Positions 33,226-42,086 of a stretch of DNA of 64,000 nucleotides are shown piece by piece; position 1 is the stretch's first letter, and each line of letters opens with the position of its first letter. The notes beneath the pieces were generated by a model, which searched no databases, was not told the origin of the DNA, and saw only the letters and a list, made by a program, of their open reading frames with translations. The stretch spans positions 57,072-121,071 of the forward strand of contig QUJQ01000003.1 of assembly GCA_003480725.1 (NCBI GenBank), in the 5' to 3' direction. Both the position numbers and the translations under genes were made by a program. The stretch is from Clostridiaceae bacterium AM27-36LB. Its GTDB lineage: Bacteria > Bacillota > Clostridia > Lachnospirales > Lachnospiraceae.

Positions 33226-34401
33226 TCATTCCGTACAGGTGGTATAAAAGTACCCGTAATATTCATTAATCCAATCTTTATAAAATTTAAATGTTACTGC
33301 AACCTTTAACACGTCACATGCAACTTTTCTATTTTTCTCTTCTTTCCTCTTAATATGTTGAAAAATAGCATTATTTTCTAAATCAGCAATATATTTTTCT
33401 TTTAGCGAAAGATTATCTTCCATCCACCTTTCAAAAATAACTCGCATTTCTTTATTTTCAAAAATCAAAACTGGAACTTCTCTCCCAGACCGATCACAAC
33501 ACTTACTTTTTCCATATGCAAACAATGGTAATAGCTTTCCATTTAACGAATCTTTTTCGATATAATAATAATATACTCCGTGTTCTATATCATATTTATG
33601 TTCAGGTTTTAGAATCAGGCATCTTCCCATGTCCATATACCAAAGCTCTGTCTCATACAACGTTGTAGTCAAATAATTTAATTTTAAAGGTGCATACAAC
33701 ATCCTTTCATCATCATAAAAATAACTTAAAGTTTCATATGCATCTTGTGATTCTAACACATTTATCTGATACTCTGGATTATGTATATTATAGCTATGCC
33801 GATCTATATCCCATCTAGTTTCAGACCAATCACCTACATCTTCTAATAGCTTCATTAATTTCTCAGAAGGTGTCATATCAATCCCAAATCTTTTTCTCCA
33901 TAAATACTCTGTATGCTCAATATTTGCAGTCAGTTCTCGCGGTGTATTTTGATCATTTACTCTTGTATAAATTGCACCAGCTTTCAATATTTTACTCGTT
34001 TTTCCTTTGGTTTGATTGTAATTTTTTGTTAAATAATACGGTGTTTTATTTGTATTTTTTATAGTTACAACATCCAATTCATGCCCTTCTAATGAAAGAA
34101 CATCTACAGATATTAAAGGTATATATCCCCCTGCAAAAGGTTTGTTCCTAAGAAATTCATTTATTTCTTTAGTATTACATCTTTTATAAGATGTGTTTTC
34201 TATACCAATTATCTTTCCATCATTATCCACTCCATATATTAAATATGCATCTCTTCCTTCAAGATTATTTGCCATACATATATAGTCCATCAATTTATCT
34301 TCTGGACAGTCTGTATAGTCACTCTTATAATCCCAATAACCGCCCTCGTACCCTTTTAAAAGCAGTTCTTTTATCTCTTCTTCCAACTTTACCTTCTCCA
34401 T
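33226..34401 (-). CDS. Schlafen AlbA_2-type protein
   Basis: A 391-residue protein whose N-terminal 160 residues match the Schlafen AlbA_2 domain: EGGYWDYKSDY (the E-x-D-x-K core), LMDYICMANNLEGRDAYLIY, GVDNDGKIIGIENT and AGAIYTRVNDQNTPRE. The rest is unassigned, aromatic-rich and acidic. AlbA_2 proteins bind nucleic acids and some act as RNases or DNA-binding effectors in defence loci. The gene is the last of three tightly spaced genes (HNH, Vsr, AlbA_2; gaps of 5 and 3 nt) divergent from the cytosine methyltransferase. GAGGAAGAG precedes the start. Confidence 0.82.
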   Translation of the reverse strand: MEKVKLEEEIKELLLKGYEGGYWDYKSDYTDCPEDKLMDYICMANNLEGRDAYLIYGVDNDGKIIGIENTSYKRCNTKEINEFLRNKPFAGGYIPLISVDVLSLEGHELDVVTIKNTNKTPYYLTKNYNQTKGKTSKILKAGAIYTRVNDQNTPRELTANIEHTEYLWRKRFGIDMTPSEKLMKLLEDVGDWSETRWDIDRHSYNIHNPEYQINVLESQDAYETLSYFYDDERMLYAPLKLNYLTTTLYETELWYMDMGRCLILKPEHKYDIEHGVYYYYIEKDSLNGKLLPLFAYGKSKCCDRSGREVPVLIFENKEMRVIFERWMEDNLSLKEKYIADLENNAIFQHIKRKEEKNRKVACDVLKVAVTFKFYKDWINEYYGYFYTTCTE

Positions 34402-34404
34402 ATC

Positions 34405-34866
34405 TTATTCCTCTTCCTTTATATACTCATTTTCATTACTTCCTACTTTCATGTCAAAAATAGTCTCTTCAACAACACGTACACACTCATCTGTATTCTT
34501 CTTAATATCCTTTCCCCAGAATCTAATCACCGTCCACCCCATAAACAGCAACTTCTTATTAATCTCATCATCTCTCTCACGATTTCTGGAAATCTTCGCT
34601 AACCAGTATTCACTATTATTCCCTTTTTCAAGTCTTGGTTTTAAAACTTCCCAGTCTTTCCCATGAAAAAATTCCCCATCACAAAAAATAGCAATTTTAT
34701 ACTTTGTAAGAACAATATCCGGTTTTCCAGGAAGCTCTTTATAGTTCTTTCTATATCTGTACCCTTTATCCCACAGTGCTTTCCGCAGTATTGTTTCTAT
34801 CTTCGTATTATCTGAACGAATGTGTTGCATATTCTTCTTTCTTTGATCCGGTGTCAAATTATCCAT
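34405..34866 (-). CDS. vsr: Very short patch repair endonuclease (Vsr)
   Basis: A 153-residue Vsr-type nuclease. It starts MDNLTPDQRKKNMQHIRSDN, followed by ETILRKALWDKGYRYRKNY, the catalytic aspartate in LPGKPDIVLTKYKIAIF, GEFFHGKDW, and a C-terminal GWTVIRFWGKDI. Vsr nicks T:G mismatches left when 5-methylcytosine deaminates, and its genes accompany cytosine methyltransferases such as the one at 36211-37263. It starts 5 nt after the HNH gene and ends 3 nt before the AlbA_2 gene. In some clusters Vsr-like proteins instead act as the restriction nuclease. Confidence 0.92.
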   Translation of the reverse strand: MDNLTPDQRKKNMQHIRSDNTKIETILRKALWDKGYRYRKNYKELPGKPDIVLTKYKIAIFCDGEFFHGKDWEVLKPRLEKGNNSEYWLAKISRNRERDDEINKKLLFMGWTVIRFWGKDIKKNTDECVRVVEETIFDMKVGSNENEYIKEEE

Positions 34867-34871
34867 ATCAA

Positions 34872-35654
34872 TTACCCCAAAAAGACTACATCATTGTGAT
34901 ATTCAAGAAATGATTTACCGGGCAAAAATTTATCTGGAAGATTGATTTGTTTACCTTCATACCCATAGAACCAATCTCTTGTTTGCTTATCCATTTCAGC
35001 ATTTTTCATTTCTTTAGAAACTATCAGCCTTAATTTACTGTCTAACGTTATTAAACCTCTATCAAAGGCCTTATCATGTAATGAATTTAAACACAATCCA
35101 TTACATGGATTTGTTCTTTCAGTTTTTTCATCACAAACATTCCAAGGTTTAATATGACTCGCAATTAACAAAGATGATTTTGACATTCCTGTTATACAGC
35201 ATTTGTTTCCGTATGAGCTTAAAACAGCCATTCTGAAAAAATATTGTCCAACACGATTCTTCATTACTCGCTCTTTATATTCTCCCGGTGGAATATCATC
35301 AATATCTCCCACATCAATAATTTCCCTAACTTCTACATTTTGCATTCTTGCTCGAATTTCCTGAGCCTGATATGATAGTTCTGTCCAATCATTGCAAAAT
35401 TCGCTAAATATTTCTCCGTCCAGTTTACTGCCATGTGCCATTGCTGTAACATTTCTTTTTTTTAATTCCGGATCATAATGCGCTAAATTATGCATCTTTA
35501 ATCCTACAGATCCAGGCGTCCTACCTAAAAGTTCTGCAAGCTTTTTTATTTCTGGATTTGACTGGCTAATTTTACTAAATGGTATTCGACAATACAATTC
35601 ATATGCTAAAATTGTTTCTTCCCGGCTCCATTTTACTCCATTCCGATTTGCCAT
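34872..35654 (-). CDS. HNH endonuclease, probable restriction component
   Basis: A 260-residue protein. The N-terminal part (1-110) is a DNA-binding-like helical region (WSREETILAYELYCRIPFSK, RTPGSVGLKMHNLAHYDP). The C-terminal part is an HNH nuclease: YGNKCCITGMSKSSLLIASHIKPW, then NGLCLNSLHDKAFDRGLITL. It is the first gene of a minus-strand operon with Vsr and AlbA_2 and is divergent from the XRE-methyltransferase operon, so it is a candidate restriction enzyme for the site methylated by the Dcm-type enzyme. AAGGAAGAT precedes the ATG. Confidence 0.88.
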   Translation of the reverse strand: MANRNGVKWSREETILAYELYCRIPFSKISQSNPEIKKLAELLGRTPGSVGLKMHNLAHYDPELKKRNVTAMAHGSKLDGEIFSEFCNDWTELSYQAQEIRARMQNVEVREIIDVGDIDDIPPGEYKERVMKNRVGQYFFRMAVLSSYGNKCCITGMSKSSLLIASHIKPWNVCDEKTERTNPCNGLCLNSLHDKAFDRGLITLDSKLRLIVSKEMKNAEMDKQTRDWFYGYEGKQINLPDKFLPGKSFLEYHNDVVFLG

Positions 35655-35813
35655 ATTATCTTCCTTATCTTAACGTGCTTTTCCAATTTTGATTTATTTC
35701 TTACACTCACTATACACTATATCACATTTTTACAGCCAGTTATTTTTTAATCGCATAAGTTCTTACAGTTCATACTTTCGCTGCTTTTTGGCAGCATTTT
35801 GTTAATTTTTTCA

Positions 35814-35842
35814 TTGACATTAGGCAGCGTGCGTGATATACT
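35814..35842 (+). promoter_or_regulatory. Promoter of the XRE-methyltransferase operon
   Basis: TTGACA (35814-35819), 17 nt, TATACT (35837-35842): a near-consensus sigma-A promoter 18 bp before the XRE start. A short hairpin GCTGC-N6-GCAGC (35780-35795) just upstream could be a terminator or regulator site. Confidence 0.85.
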
Positions 35843-35860
35843 TTCACAAGAGGTGAGAGT

Positions 35861-36199
35861 ATGCCCAATTTAGGCCAATTTATAAAATCCAAAAGAGAAT
35901 CTTCCGGATTATCTTTAAAAAAATTAAGTTCCGCAACTGGAATCAGCGACACTGAAATATTAAAAATTGAAAACGGTACCCGCAAGAAACCAAGCTGGGA
36001 ACATCTTTGTAAAATTGCAAAGGCATTAAATTTTCACCCATTTGAGGTTTTGCTTAGTGCTGGGTACATATCAGAAAATGATATTCATCCACCACTATTG
36101 ATCAGCGGACTGGAAGATCTGAATGAGCAACAACTCAATACAGTTCAACTGTTCGTTAACTTTATCAAAACACAGGAAAAGACCTGTCTAAACGATTAA
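35861..36199 (+). CDS. XRE-family controller of the R-M locus
   Basis: A 112-residue regulator with an N-terminal XRE helix-turn-helix (LGQFIKSKRESSGLSLKKL, GISDTEILKIENGTRKKPS) and a short helical tail ending NFIKTQEKT. It lies 11 nt before the cytosine methyltransferase gene, shares its promoter, and faces the divergent restriction-type operon, matching the place and size of R-M controller (C) proteins that delay nuclease expression. The role is inferred from context. AGAGGTGAG precedes the ATG. Confidence 0.88.
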   Translation: MPNLGQFIKSKRESSGLSLKKLSSATGISDTEILKIENGTRKKPSWEHLCKIAKALNFHPFEVLLSAGYISENDIHPPLLISGLEDLNEQQLNTVQLFVNFIKTQEKTCLND

Positions 36200-36210
36200 G
36201 GAGGCTACTT

Positions 36211-37263
36211 ATGCAATACAGATTAGGAGAATTATTTTGTGGTCCAGGCGGAATTGCATGGGGAGCTACCCACGCTGATATAGGCAATTCCGATTATTCA
36301 ATTGTACATCAATGGGCCAATGATTATGATGCAAATACTTGCGAAACATACCGGCACAATATCTGCCCTGATGCACCACAAACAGTTTACCATGAAGATA
36401 TCCGTAAGTTCGATATGAGCAAGCTGGCACCAATCGACGCTCTGGCCTTCGGCTTCCCCTGTAATGATTACAGCGTTGTAGGAGAACAGAAAGGAATGGA
36501 CGGTGTATATGGACCATTATATTCTTACGGAGTAAAAGCTCTGAAAAGATTTAAACCACAATGGTTTCTTGCGGAAAATGTCGGTGGTCTGCGTAATGCT
36601 AACGACGGCACGGCTTTCACCAAAATCTTAACAGAACTCCGTGATGCCGGATACACGATTACTCCGCATCTTTATAAATTTGAAGAATACGGTATTCCTC
36701 AGGCACGCCATAGAATTATTATTGTCGGCATCCGCAATGACATTAATGTGACCTATCACGTCCCTTCTCCTGAACCATATAGTGAGATAGACAACACCTG
36801 CAGAAATGCCATTGAAAACCCGCCAATCCCTGCAGATGCACCAAACAATGAAGCTACGCGACAGTCAGCGACCGTAATTGAACGTCTCAGACATATTCGC
36901 CCTGGTGAAAATGCATTTACAGCGGATCTTCCGCCTGAATTACAGCTTAACATTAAAGGCGCCCGGATCAGCCAGATTTACAAAAGACTAGATCCAGAAA
37001 AGCCATCTTATACAGTAACCGGAAGCGGCGGCGGCGGAACCCATATTTACCACTGGGAAGAACCAAGAGCATTAACCAACCGCGAACGTGCCAGACTCCA
37101 GACATTCCCAGATACTTATGAATTTCAGGGAACCAAGGAAAGTGTACGTAAACAGATCGGAATGGCAGTTCCTTGTCGTGGAGCTCAAATAATCTTTGAA
37201 GCGATTCTTAAAAGTTTCGCAGGTATTGATTATCCATCTGTCGAAGCTAATATCAATGAATAA
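36211..37263 (+). CDS. DNA (cytosine-5) methyltransferase
   Basis: A 350-residue cytosine-5 methyltransferase. AdoMet motif I is RLGELFCGPGGIAWG; catalytic C84 is in GFPCNDYSVVGEQKG (motif IV); ENV is in WFLAENVGGLRN (VI); EYGIPQARHRIIIVG is motif VIII; RALTNRERARLQTFPDTY and IGMAVP are motifs IX and X. All catalytic motifs are intact. The target site cannot be read off. It is flanked by two candidate nuclease operons, and a Vsr gene nearby fits m5C protection. A terminator at 37265-37298 separates it from the convergent PLD operon. Confidence 0.96.
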   Translation: MQYRLGELFCGPGGIAWGATHADIGNSDYSIVHQWANDYDANTCETYRHNICPDAPQTVYHEDIRKFDMSKLAPIDALAFGFPCNDYSVVGEQKGMDGVYGPLYSYGVKALKRFKPQWFLAENVGGLRNANDGTAFTKILTELRDAGYTITPHLYKFEEYGIPQARHRIIIVGIRNDINVTYHVPSPEPYSEIDNTCRNAIENPPIPADAPNNEATRQSATVIERLRHIRPGENAFTADLPPELQLNIKGARISQIYKRLDPEKPSYTVTGSGGGGTHIYHWEEPRALTNRERARLQTFPDTYEFQGTKESVRKQIGMAVPCRGAQIIFEAILKSFAGIDYPSVEANINE

Positions 37264-37264
37264 C

Positions 37265-37298
37265 AAAAAGTCGGAAGTTTAGTAGCTTCCGGCTTTTT
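37265..37298. terminator. Bidirectional terminator
   Basis: AAAAAGTCGGAAG (37265-37277) pairs with CTTCCGGCTTTTT (37286-37298), with one G-U pair. It lies between the convergent methyltransferase and PLD-like genes and has A and T tracts on both sides. Confidence 0.88.
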
Positions 37299-37306
37299 AT
37301 TATTCA

Positions 37307-38272
37307 TCACTTTTCTTCAACAGAAAAGTCCATATAGTACTGTTCTTCATCTATCTTGTAAAAAGTCACATCTGTTCTTCCATACGCCAAAAGATCATCT
37401 TTTTTGACATACGCTCCATTGCATAATCCAAGCCGGTTTCTAAAATATTCTCCCAGCAACGCATTACTGGCAGGAGTGGTAATTGCTTTATCATTCTGCT
37501 GTTCTACTCTCAGCTGTAACGTGTGATGATCATCTGTAACTACTAAAAAATGCTGTTTATCCAACGGAAAAAATCCAGATTTTGCAATATGCGATGGCAA
37601 CGGAATATAAGCCTCATTTCTGTTTCTTTTATTCCTCTGCCCCCAGTTTAATCCAGATCTAGTTCCAGTTTCTCCGCCTCGTGCCAAAAGTGACAAATGC
37701 ACACAATTCTCAGCATCTGTTTCCATTTGTTCCCGTGTTGTATCTTCTGCTGACCGCAAAACAACATATTCATCCACTTCTGCATATGTGCAATACATCG
37801 TCCTTTTCTCGGCATCTATATATATTCCATACGTCCGAACAGCATCCGTCTCATTTACATTCTCTTTATCATCATGTAAAAGATATTGCTGCGTAAAAGG
37901 TCCTGGAATCTTATACGCCTTTACCGGTGTGTCTCCATTCAACCAAATATAATAGCTGCTATTTTCTAATGCTGGTGGATGTGTCAAATAACTACATGAA
38001 AAATTCCCCCATGTATCTGAATATCTGGTTCCATGCAGTTCCTTAAAACTTTCATGAGATCCTTTATCTATTCCCTTATTCAAAGTATCACCGATAATCA
38101 ATTTAACTGTCACATCGGAAATTCCAAGTTCCTCATAGCTTTTTAGCAGCCATGAAGCCATACTCGGTGTAGCTTCTGCTGTTAAAATACACAGCCTGTC
38201 TGCGCCCTCTTTTATTGGATCAAACAAAATTTTTCCTGCAATTCCATCCGGATATTTTAAATCACCGCTCAT
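37307..38272 (-). CDS. NgoFVII/PLD-like protein with degenerate active site
   Basis: A 321-residue protein that looks like a relative of the PLD-type restriction nuclease encoded at 40134-41285. The N-terminal half has the same layout (LCILTAEATPSMASWLLKSY). Where the HxK...GSxN motif should be, however, it reads SSYYIWLNGDTPVKAYKIPG, lacking the catalytic histidine, lysine and GSAN. The C-terminal half (QHFLVVTDDHHTLQLRVEQQ, NALLGEYFRNRLGL, FYKID) resembles the B3-like DNA-binding domain of BfiI-type enzymes. Its ATG shares one base with the stop of the Z1 gene (TGATG), so they are coupled. It is probably a DNA-binding or structural subunit paired with the active PLD protein. Confidence 0.75.
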   Translation of the reverse strand: MSGDLKYPDGIAGKILFDPIKEGADRLCILTAEATPSMASWLLKSYEELGISDVTVKLIIGDTLNKGIDKGSHESFKELHGTRYSDTWGNFSCSYLTHPPALENSSYYIWLNGDTPVKAYKIPGPFTQQYLLHDDKENVNETDAVRTYGIYIDAEKRTMYCTYAEVDEYVVLRSAEDTTREQMETDAENCVHLSLLARGGETGTRSGLNWGQRNKRNRNEAYIPLPSHIAKSGFFPLDKQHFLVVTDDHHTLQLRVEQQNDKAITTPASNALLGEYFRNRLGLCNGAYVKKDDLLAYGRTDVTFYKIDEEQYYMDFSVEEK

Positions 38273-40122
38273 CAAGCATCCTCCTCAATGACATCATAAT
38301 ACATTGTATTACTCGGCAATTTTATATTCGGAACCCAGAGTTTTTTTCCGCCCCATCCTTTCGTTCCAGTTACCTGATACATCGTCAGAACCACTTTATC
38401 TGTAAAAGTTCCACCCAGCTGCCAGTCATTAGGTGACAGCAATGCACCTGTACCCTGAGCAACATTTCTTTCCCGGCGTACAATCAATATTCCCTGTCCG
38501 GTCGGATGCTCTGACAAAATAGTCTCAATAACAGAGCAGAATGCCTTGAGTTTAAAATCAGGACTTGGAATAATATGTGCCAGTATTTCTTTCACCAGAC
38601 GAAGACTTATCTGATAATACGGCTCTGTTTCAGAAAATGCCTCCAGAAGTTTTGATATATCTTCAATAGAGTCATTATCAGGATTAAACGGATAGTAATT
38701 TGTTCCTCCCGAAACAATTTCCACATGGTCATTATCCAATACATTTTTACGTGTTGGATTAAGCCCCTCTGGATAATATATCTTCACATCCTCAATGCCC
38801 TTTTCAACTTGTGCGATTATAGAATTATTAGTAGCGTTTATATCCGCAAACAGCTTATATAAATTTTCATCAATATAAACCTTCATCATGCCCGGATCAC
38901 GATCATACCCAAACATTCTGCTGTGCTGCCACATTGTATCCGCCTGCGGTTTTTTACTCGTTCTCGTATAGTAAATAGTCTGCAATCCTGGAAATGTTAC
39001 GCCGCGGCCCAGTGTGTTTCCACCAACAATATAATTACAGCCATCTTCATAATCTGAACTTTCCACATCATTCTTCCCATTCATGACAAGAACTTTGAAC
39101 TGATTTTCAGTTAAAAGTTCTTTAATCTTAACACTCAAATCTTCTAAAGAACACTTTTGAGATCTTGACGGATTCAGATCTGCGTACTGTCTGCTCAATT
39201 CAGTCTTTAACTCCGTATCAAAATTTTCAATGCACCAGTTTAATTCTTTCTGGATATCTTCTTCAATCTTCTTATGTACAAACACTCTCACGCTCGGATG
39301 GAATAAACAATTAGATACTTTTCCGCCCGACAAAAGAATTTGCGCTGACACAAGCAGATGCCTAACAACAACTTTCCTCATAGGCATTTTCAATTTTTCC
39401 AAAAATGACACGCAGTCTGGCTTTCCACTTGAAGGGAAGAAAAAATCTCCTCCGAGATACGCATCCCCTGGCTGAAAATAATACGTAAAATATGGATGCC
39501 ATCCAGACGCAAGCGTCTGCAAAAATATCGCCTGCGGTGTTCCTGTCACCTGCAGATATAAACTGCTTGATGATCCATTCTTTATGCTGTCCAGATATTT
39601 ATTAATTGAAGACTGGCGGTTTCTATTGACCAATGTATTTAAAGAAGCCGCATCAGCCTCATCATCAATGATGAACAGCGGATTTCCTTTCATAAAACCG
39701 GTTGAATTAAGAATATTCGCCCACAATTTCAACATCCGCACGTTCTTCTTTAATACGATAATTACCGGATCCATTAAACTGTTTTCAGCGAATAATGTTG
39801 CATCATTTTCTCCGCAAATACAGAATCCTTCAAGATCTGCTTTTACTCGGTCAAGAGTCTGTTGTTGAAGGACAACATTATCCGTAGTTAGTAAAACAAA
39901 TACCGGAAATCCTAAATCTGCCGCCTTACATATGATTCCAAACATCTGGCCCGTTTTTCCAGACTGAACATTTCCCAATAACAGACCAATTTCATGACTA
40001 GAAAAAGAAAATGTTTTTATATGCTTATTTCCAACATCATTTGCTGTTTTTTCAATAGATTCTGCAAGTTTTGTATTTCCTCTATCAGTTATTTTCTTAA
40101 GGTATGTTTTCAAATACTGCAT
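38272..40122 (-). CDS. Z1-domain ATPase/helicase-like protein
   Basis: A 616-residue protein of the Z1 superfamily, a P-loop helicase-like family described in restriction-type operons with cytosine methyltransferases, Vsr and MutL-like ATPases. Walker A is GLLLGNVQSGKTGQMFG (K56/T57), Walker B FIIDDEADAAS, then YLQVTGTPQAIFLQT as motif III and GGNTLGRGVTFPGLQTI with QHSRMFGYDR as the motif V/VI region. It starts 11 nt after the active PLD gene and overlaps the degenerate PLD gene by one base, so the three products probably form one DNA-translocating restriction complex. The start follows TAGGAG. Confidence 0.9.
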   Translation of the reverse strand: MQYLKTYLKKITDRGNTKLAESIEKTANDVGNKHIKTFSFSSHEIGLLLGNVQSGKTGQMFGIICKAADLGFPVFVLLTTDNVVLQQQTLDRVKADLEGFCICGENDATLFAENSLMDPVIIVLKKNVRMLKLWANILNSTGFMKGNPLFIIDDEADAASLNTLVNRNRQSSINKYLDSIKNGSSSSLYLQVTGTPQAIFLQTLASGWHPYFTYYFQPGDAYLGGDFFFPSSGKPDCVSFLEKLKMPMRKVVVRHLLVSAQILLSGGKVSNCLFHPSVRVFVHKKIEEDIQKELNWCIENFDTELKTELSRQYADLNPSRSQKCSLEDLSVKIKELLTENQFKVLVMNGKNDVESSDYEDGCNYIVGGNTLGRGVTFPGLQTIYYTRTSKKPQADTMWQHSRMFGYDRDPGMMKVYIDENLYKLFADINATNNSIIAQVEKGIEDVKIYYPEGLNPTRKNVLDNDHVEIVSGGTNYYPFNPDNDSIEDISKLLEAFSETEPYYQISLRLVKEILAHIIPSPDFKLKAFCSVIETILSEHPTGQGILIVRRERNVAQGTGALLSPNDWQLGGTFTDKVVLTMYQVTGTKGWGGKKLWVPNIKLPSNTMYYDVIEEDA

Positions 40123-40133
40123 GTACTTTTCTC

Positions 40134-41285
40134 CTATTCCTCTTCGGATCCAGCTGTAAATGAAAGCAACCAGACATCCAGCGGATTTCCATCTTCATCC
40201 AATGCTGTCTGATCTGTCTTCTTAAATTCCAGCCTATCACATCCATATTCCTGGAGCATTTCTTCTGTAATCATTCCCAGGCGATCCGTATCAGCCGCAG
40301 TATTATTTACCGGTTTTACAATTCCTGCTGCCACCAGCCTCCCTTTCAGCCATCTTCCCATTATTAATTCATCACCAACTGCGCTGAACTGTTTATTATT
40401 ATCACTTGTGGTATGTGCCTTAAACCAGTACCCATCATCTGTCACAACGAAAAATGGTTTATTCTTCTCTGGATAACCTTCCATACGGTACACATCCGCA
40501 CCAACTGTAAGCTGAGTTTCATACCAGTCTCTTGCCTTTCTCTTACTTCGTGGTGCAGCATAGCAGACATTTATATTGGACTTTGTATAATGCTTTCCAT
40601 CATCCAAATAGCGCTCATCTTTCTTGGGGACTTTCAGTTTCAGAAAAAATGAAACGTAAGCTTTACATCTTTCATAAAACTGAACATTTGATTTTGGCAC
40701 AGATGTAACCAGTTCTATTCCATTTAATGCAGTATTAACTTCTCTCACCAGCGGCATATTCTTTACCTGTTCAATATTCTCTGAACAATTTGGCATTTTC
40801 AGCTTTTCAATATGTTCTGCAATTTCAACTACTTCCTGTTCATCTGTTGTAATGACAGACATTTCATACTGTCTTCTATTGCTTGCTTCCAGTTTAATAA
40901 CTCCAAGATTCGCAGATCCTATAATTGCCGAAAATGGCTTTCCATCTTTGTAAAAGCAAAATAATTTCCCATGATACTTAAAAGCTTTTATAATTCGGAT
41001 TTCTCCGATACCTGCTTTCTCCCACTTTTCATTAATTTTTATTGCTGTATGATACGCCCCTTCCGGCATACCTTCAATAAAATACATTCCGATATTTAAA
41101 CACACTTTAGAAATGTTACATTCATTCACAAGCCTGTCCAATTCAGCAAGCGATGCATTAGAAGTATATCCAACTGCAATCTCAACCCTGTCAGCTATTT
41201 TCATTTGCTCGTTAAAGCAGGCTATTATTGTTTTGTGATTTTCTTCTGTTCCTAATGGCAGAATATTTGAATATAATATTTTCAT
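40134..41285 (-). CDS. NgoFVII-family PLD restriction endonuclease
   Basis: A 383-residue protein. It starts MKILYSNILPLGTEENHK and shows an intact phospholipase-D-type active site, KYHGKLFCFYKDGKPFSAII followed by GSANLG (H105, K107, S124, N126). This half-site would become complete in a dimer, as in BfiI/NgoFVII enzymes, which need no metal. The C-terminal third (PFFVVTDDGYWFKAHTTSDN, LIMGRWLKGRL) looks like the B3-type DNA-binding domain. I use the ATG at 41285, behind GGGGGAT; an upstream extension has no ribosome site. It heads the operon with the Z1 ATPase and the degenerate PLD paralog. Confidence 0.88.
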   Translation of the reverse strand: MKILYSNILPLGTEENHKTIIACFNEQMKIADRVEIAVGYTSNASLAELDRLVNECNISKVCLNIGMYFIEGMPEGAYHTAIKINEKWEKAGIGEIRIIKAFKYHGKLFCFYKDGKPFSAIIGSANLGVIKLEASNRRQYEMSVITTDEQEVVEIAEHIEKLKMPNCSENIEQVKNMPLVREVNTALNGIELVTSVPKSNVQFYERCKAYVSFFLKLKVPKKDERYLDDGKHYTKSNINVCYAAPRSKRKARDWYETQLTVGADVYRMEGYPEKNKPFFVVTDDGYWFKAHTTSDNNKQFSAVGDELIMGRWLKGRLVAAGIVKPVNNTAADTDRLGMITEEMLQEYGCDRLEFKKTDQTALDEDGNPLDVWLLSFTAGSEEE

Positions 41286-41414
41286 TCTGTATCCCCCATG
41301 AACTCCTAGTATTTTATTCAATTTTACTGCAAAGCAATGGATATTGCCAGTTTTAAATAGCATACGTAAACATAAAGAAGCAGAAACTGCATTACTACCA
41401 CAGCTTCTGCCCCT

Positions 41415-42035
41415 TTATATCCTATATTCAATTATTTCCCCTACATCCAACCGATATTCCAAAACCTTCCCCAGCATTTCTTCCGGCTCTACTCCGAACT
41501 CATCTGCAAGCTTCCTGAATCGGTCATCAATCATGTTCTGATTTTCCCGGCGGAACTCTTTAAGTGCTTCTCCTCTGAGCAGGAACCGGCTGACTCCGTT
41601 GGGACTGGCACCCAATTTTTTCATAAGAGCCTGAGAGGCGTAATTATCCGTTGCTACTCTTGCCCGGAAGAATCGTTTTCCAGTGATTTTTGCAAGTCTT
41701 TTCAAAAATAGAGATACAGCTTCTGTCCCGTATCCTTTATGACACCATTCCGGTCCTAACTCTATTGCAAGTTCCCAGTCTGGTCTTTCAATATCTTTTA
41801 TGGCACAGTATCCTACATAATCTCCAGTCTTCTGGTCATACACAGTACAAGTGAAGGATTTCCCATTTATGAATCCATTCCACAGATCTTCTACAAATTC
41901 TTCATCTTTAAATGCGGATTTCATACAACTGTATGTATAAGAAAGAGCTATGTAATTCTGCTTTTCACTTTCTTTCACCACACATAATCGGACTTTTTCA
42001 TTTTCTGCAAATACTTTGCCAGATGCAGGAATCAT
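41415..42035 (-). CDS. GNAT-family N-acetyltransferase
   Basis: A 206-residue acetyltransferase of the RimJ/RimL-like GNAT group. VRLCVVKESEKQNYI forms the first strand, followed by DYVGYCAIKD, WELAIELGPEWCHKGYGTEA (acetyl-CoA loop), and ARVATDNYASQALMKKLGAS. About 50 extra helical residues follow the GNAT core. Substrate unknown. There is no strong ribosome site before the ATG at 42035, so the start is less certain. It lies between the restriction locus and the phosphoesterase gene. Confidence 0.85.
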   Translation of the reverse strand: MIPASGKVFAENEKVRLCVVKESEKQNYIALSYTYSCMKSAFKDEEFVEDLWNGFINGKSFTCTVYDQKTGDYVGYCAIKDIERPDWELAIELGPEWCHKGYGTEAVSLFLKRLAKITGKRFFRARVATDNYASQALMKKLGASPNGVSRFLLRGEALKEFRRENQNMIDDRFRKLADEFGVEPEEMLGKVLEYRLDVGEIIEYRI

Positions 42036-42086
42036 TAATTTATCACTAAATATTTTTCAAATACTCCTTCACATCAAATTTTTCCA

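Noticed and set aside
35780-35795. GCTGC/GCAGC hairpin as a C-protein box
   Set aside because: Controller boxes are usually paired palindromes overlapping -35; a single short hairpin 20 bp upstream is not enough to call one.
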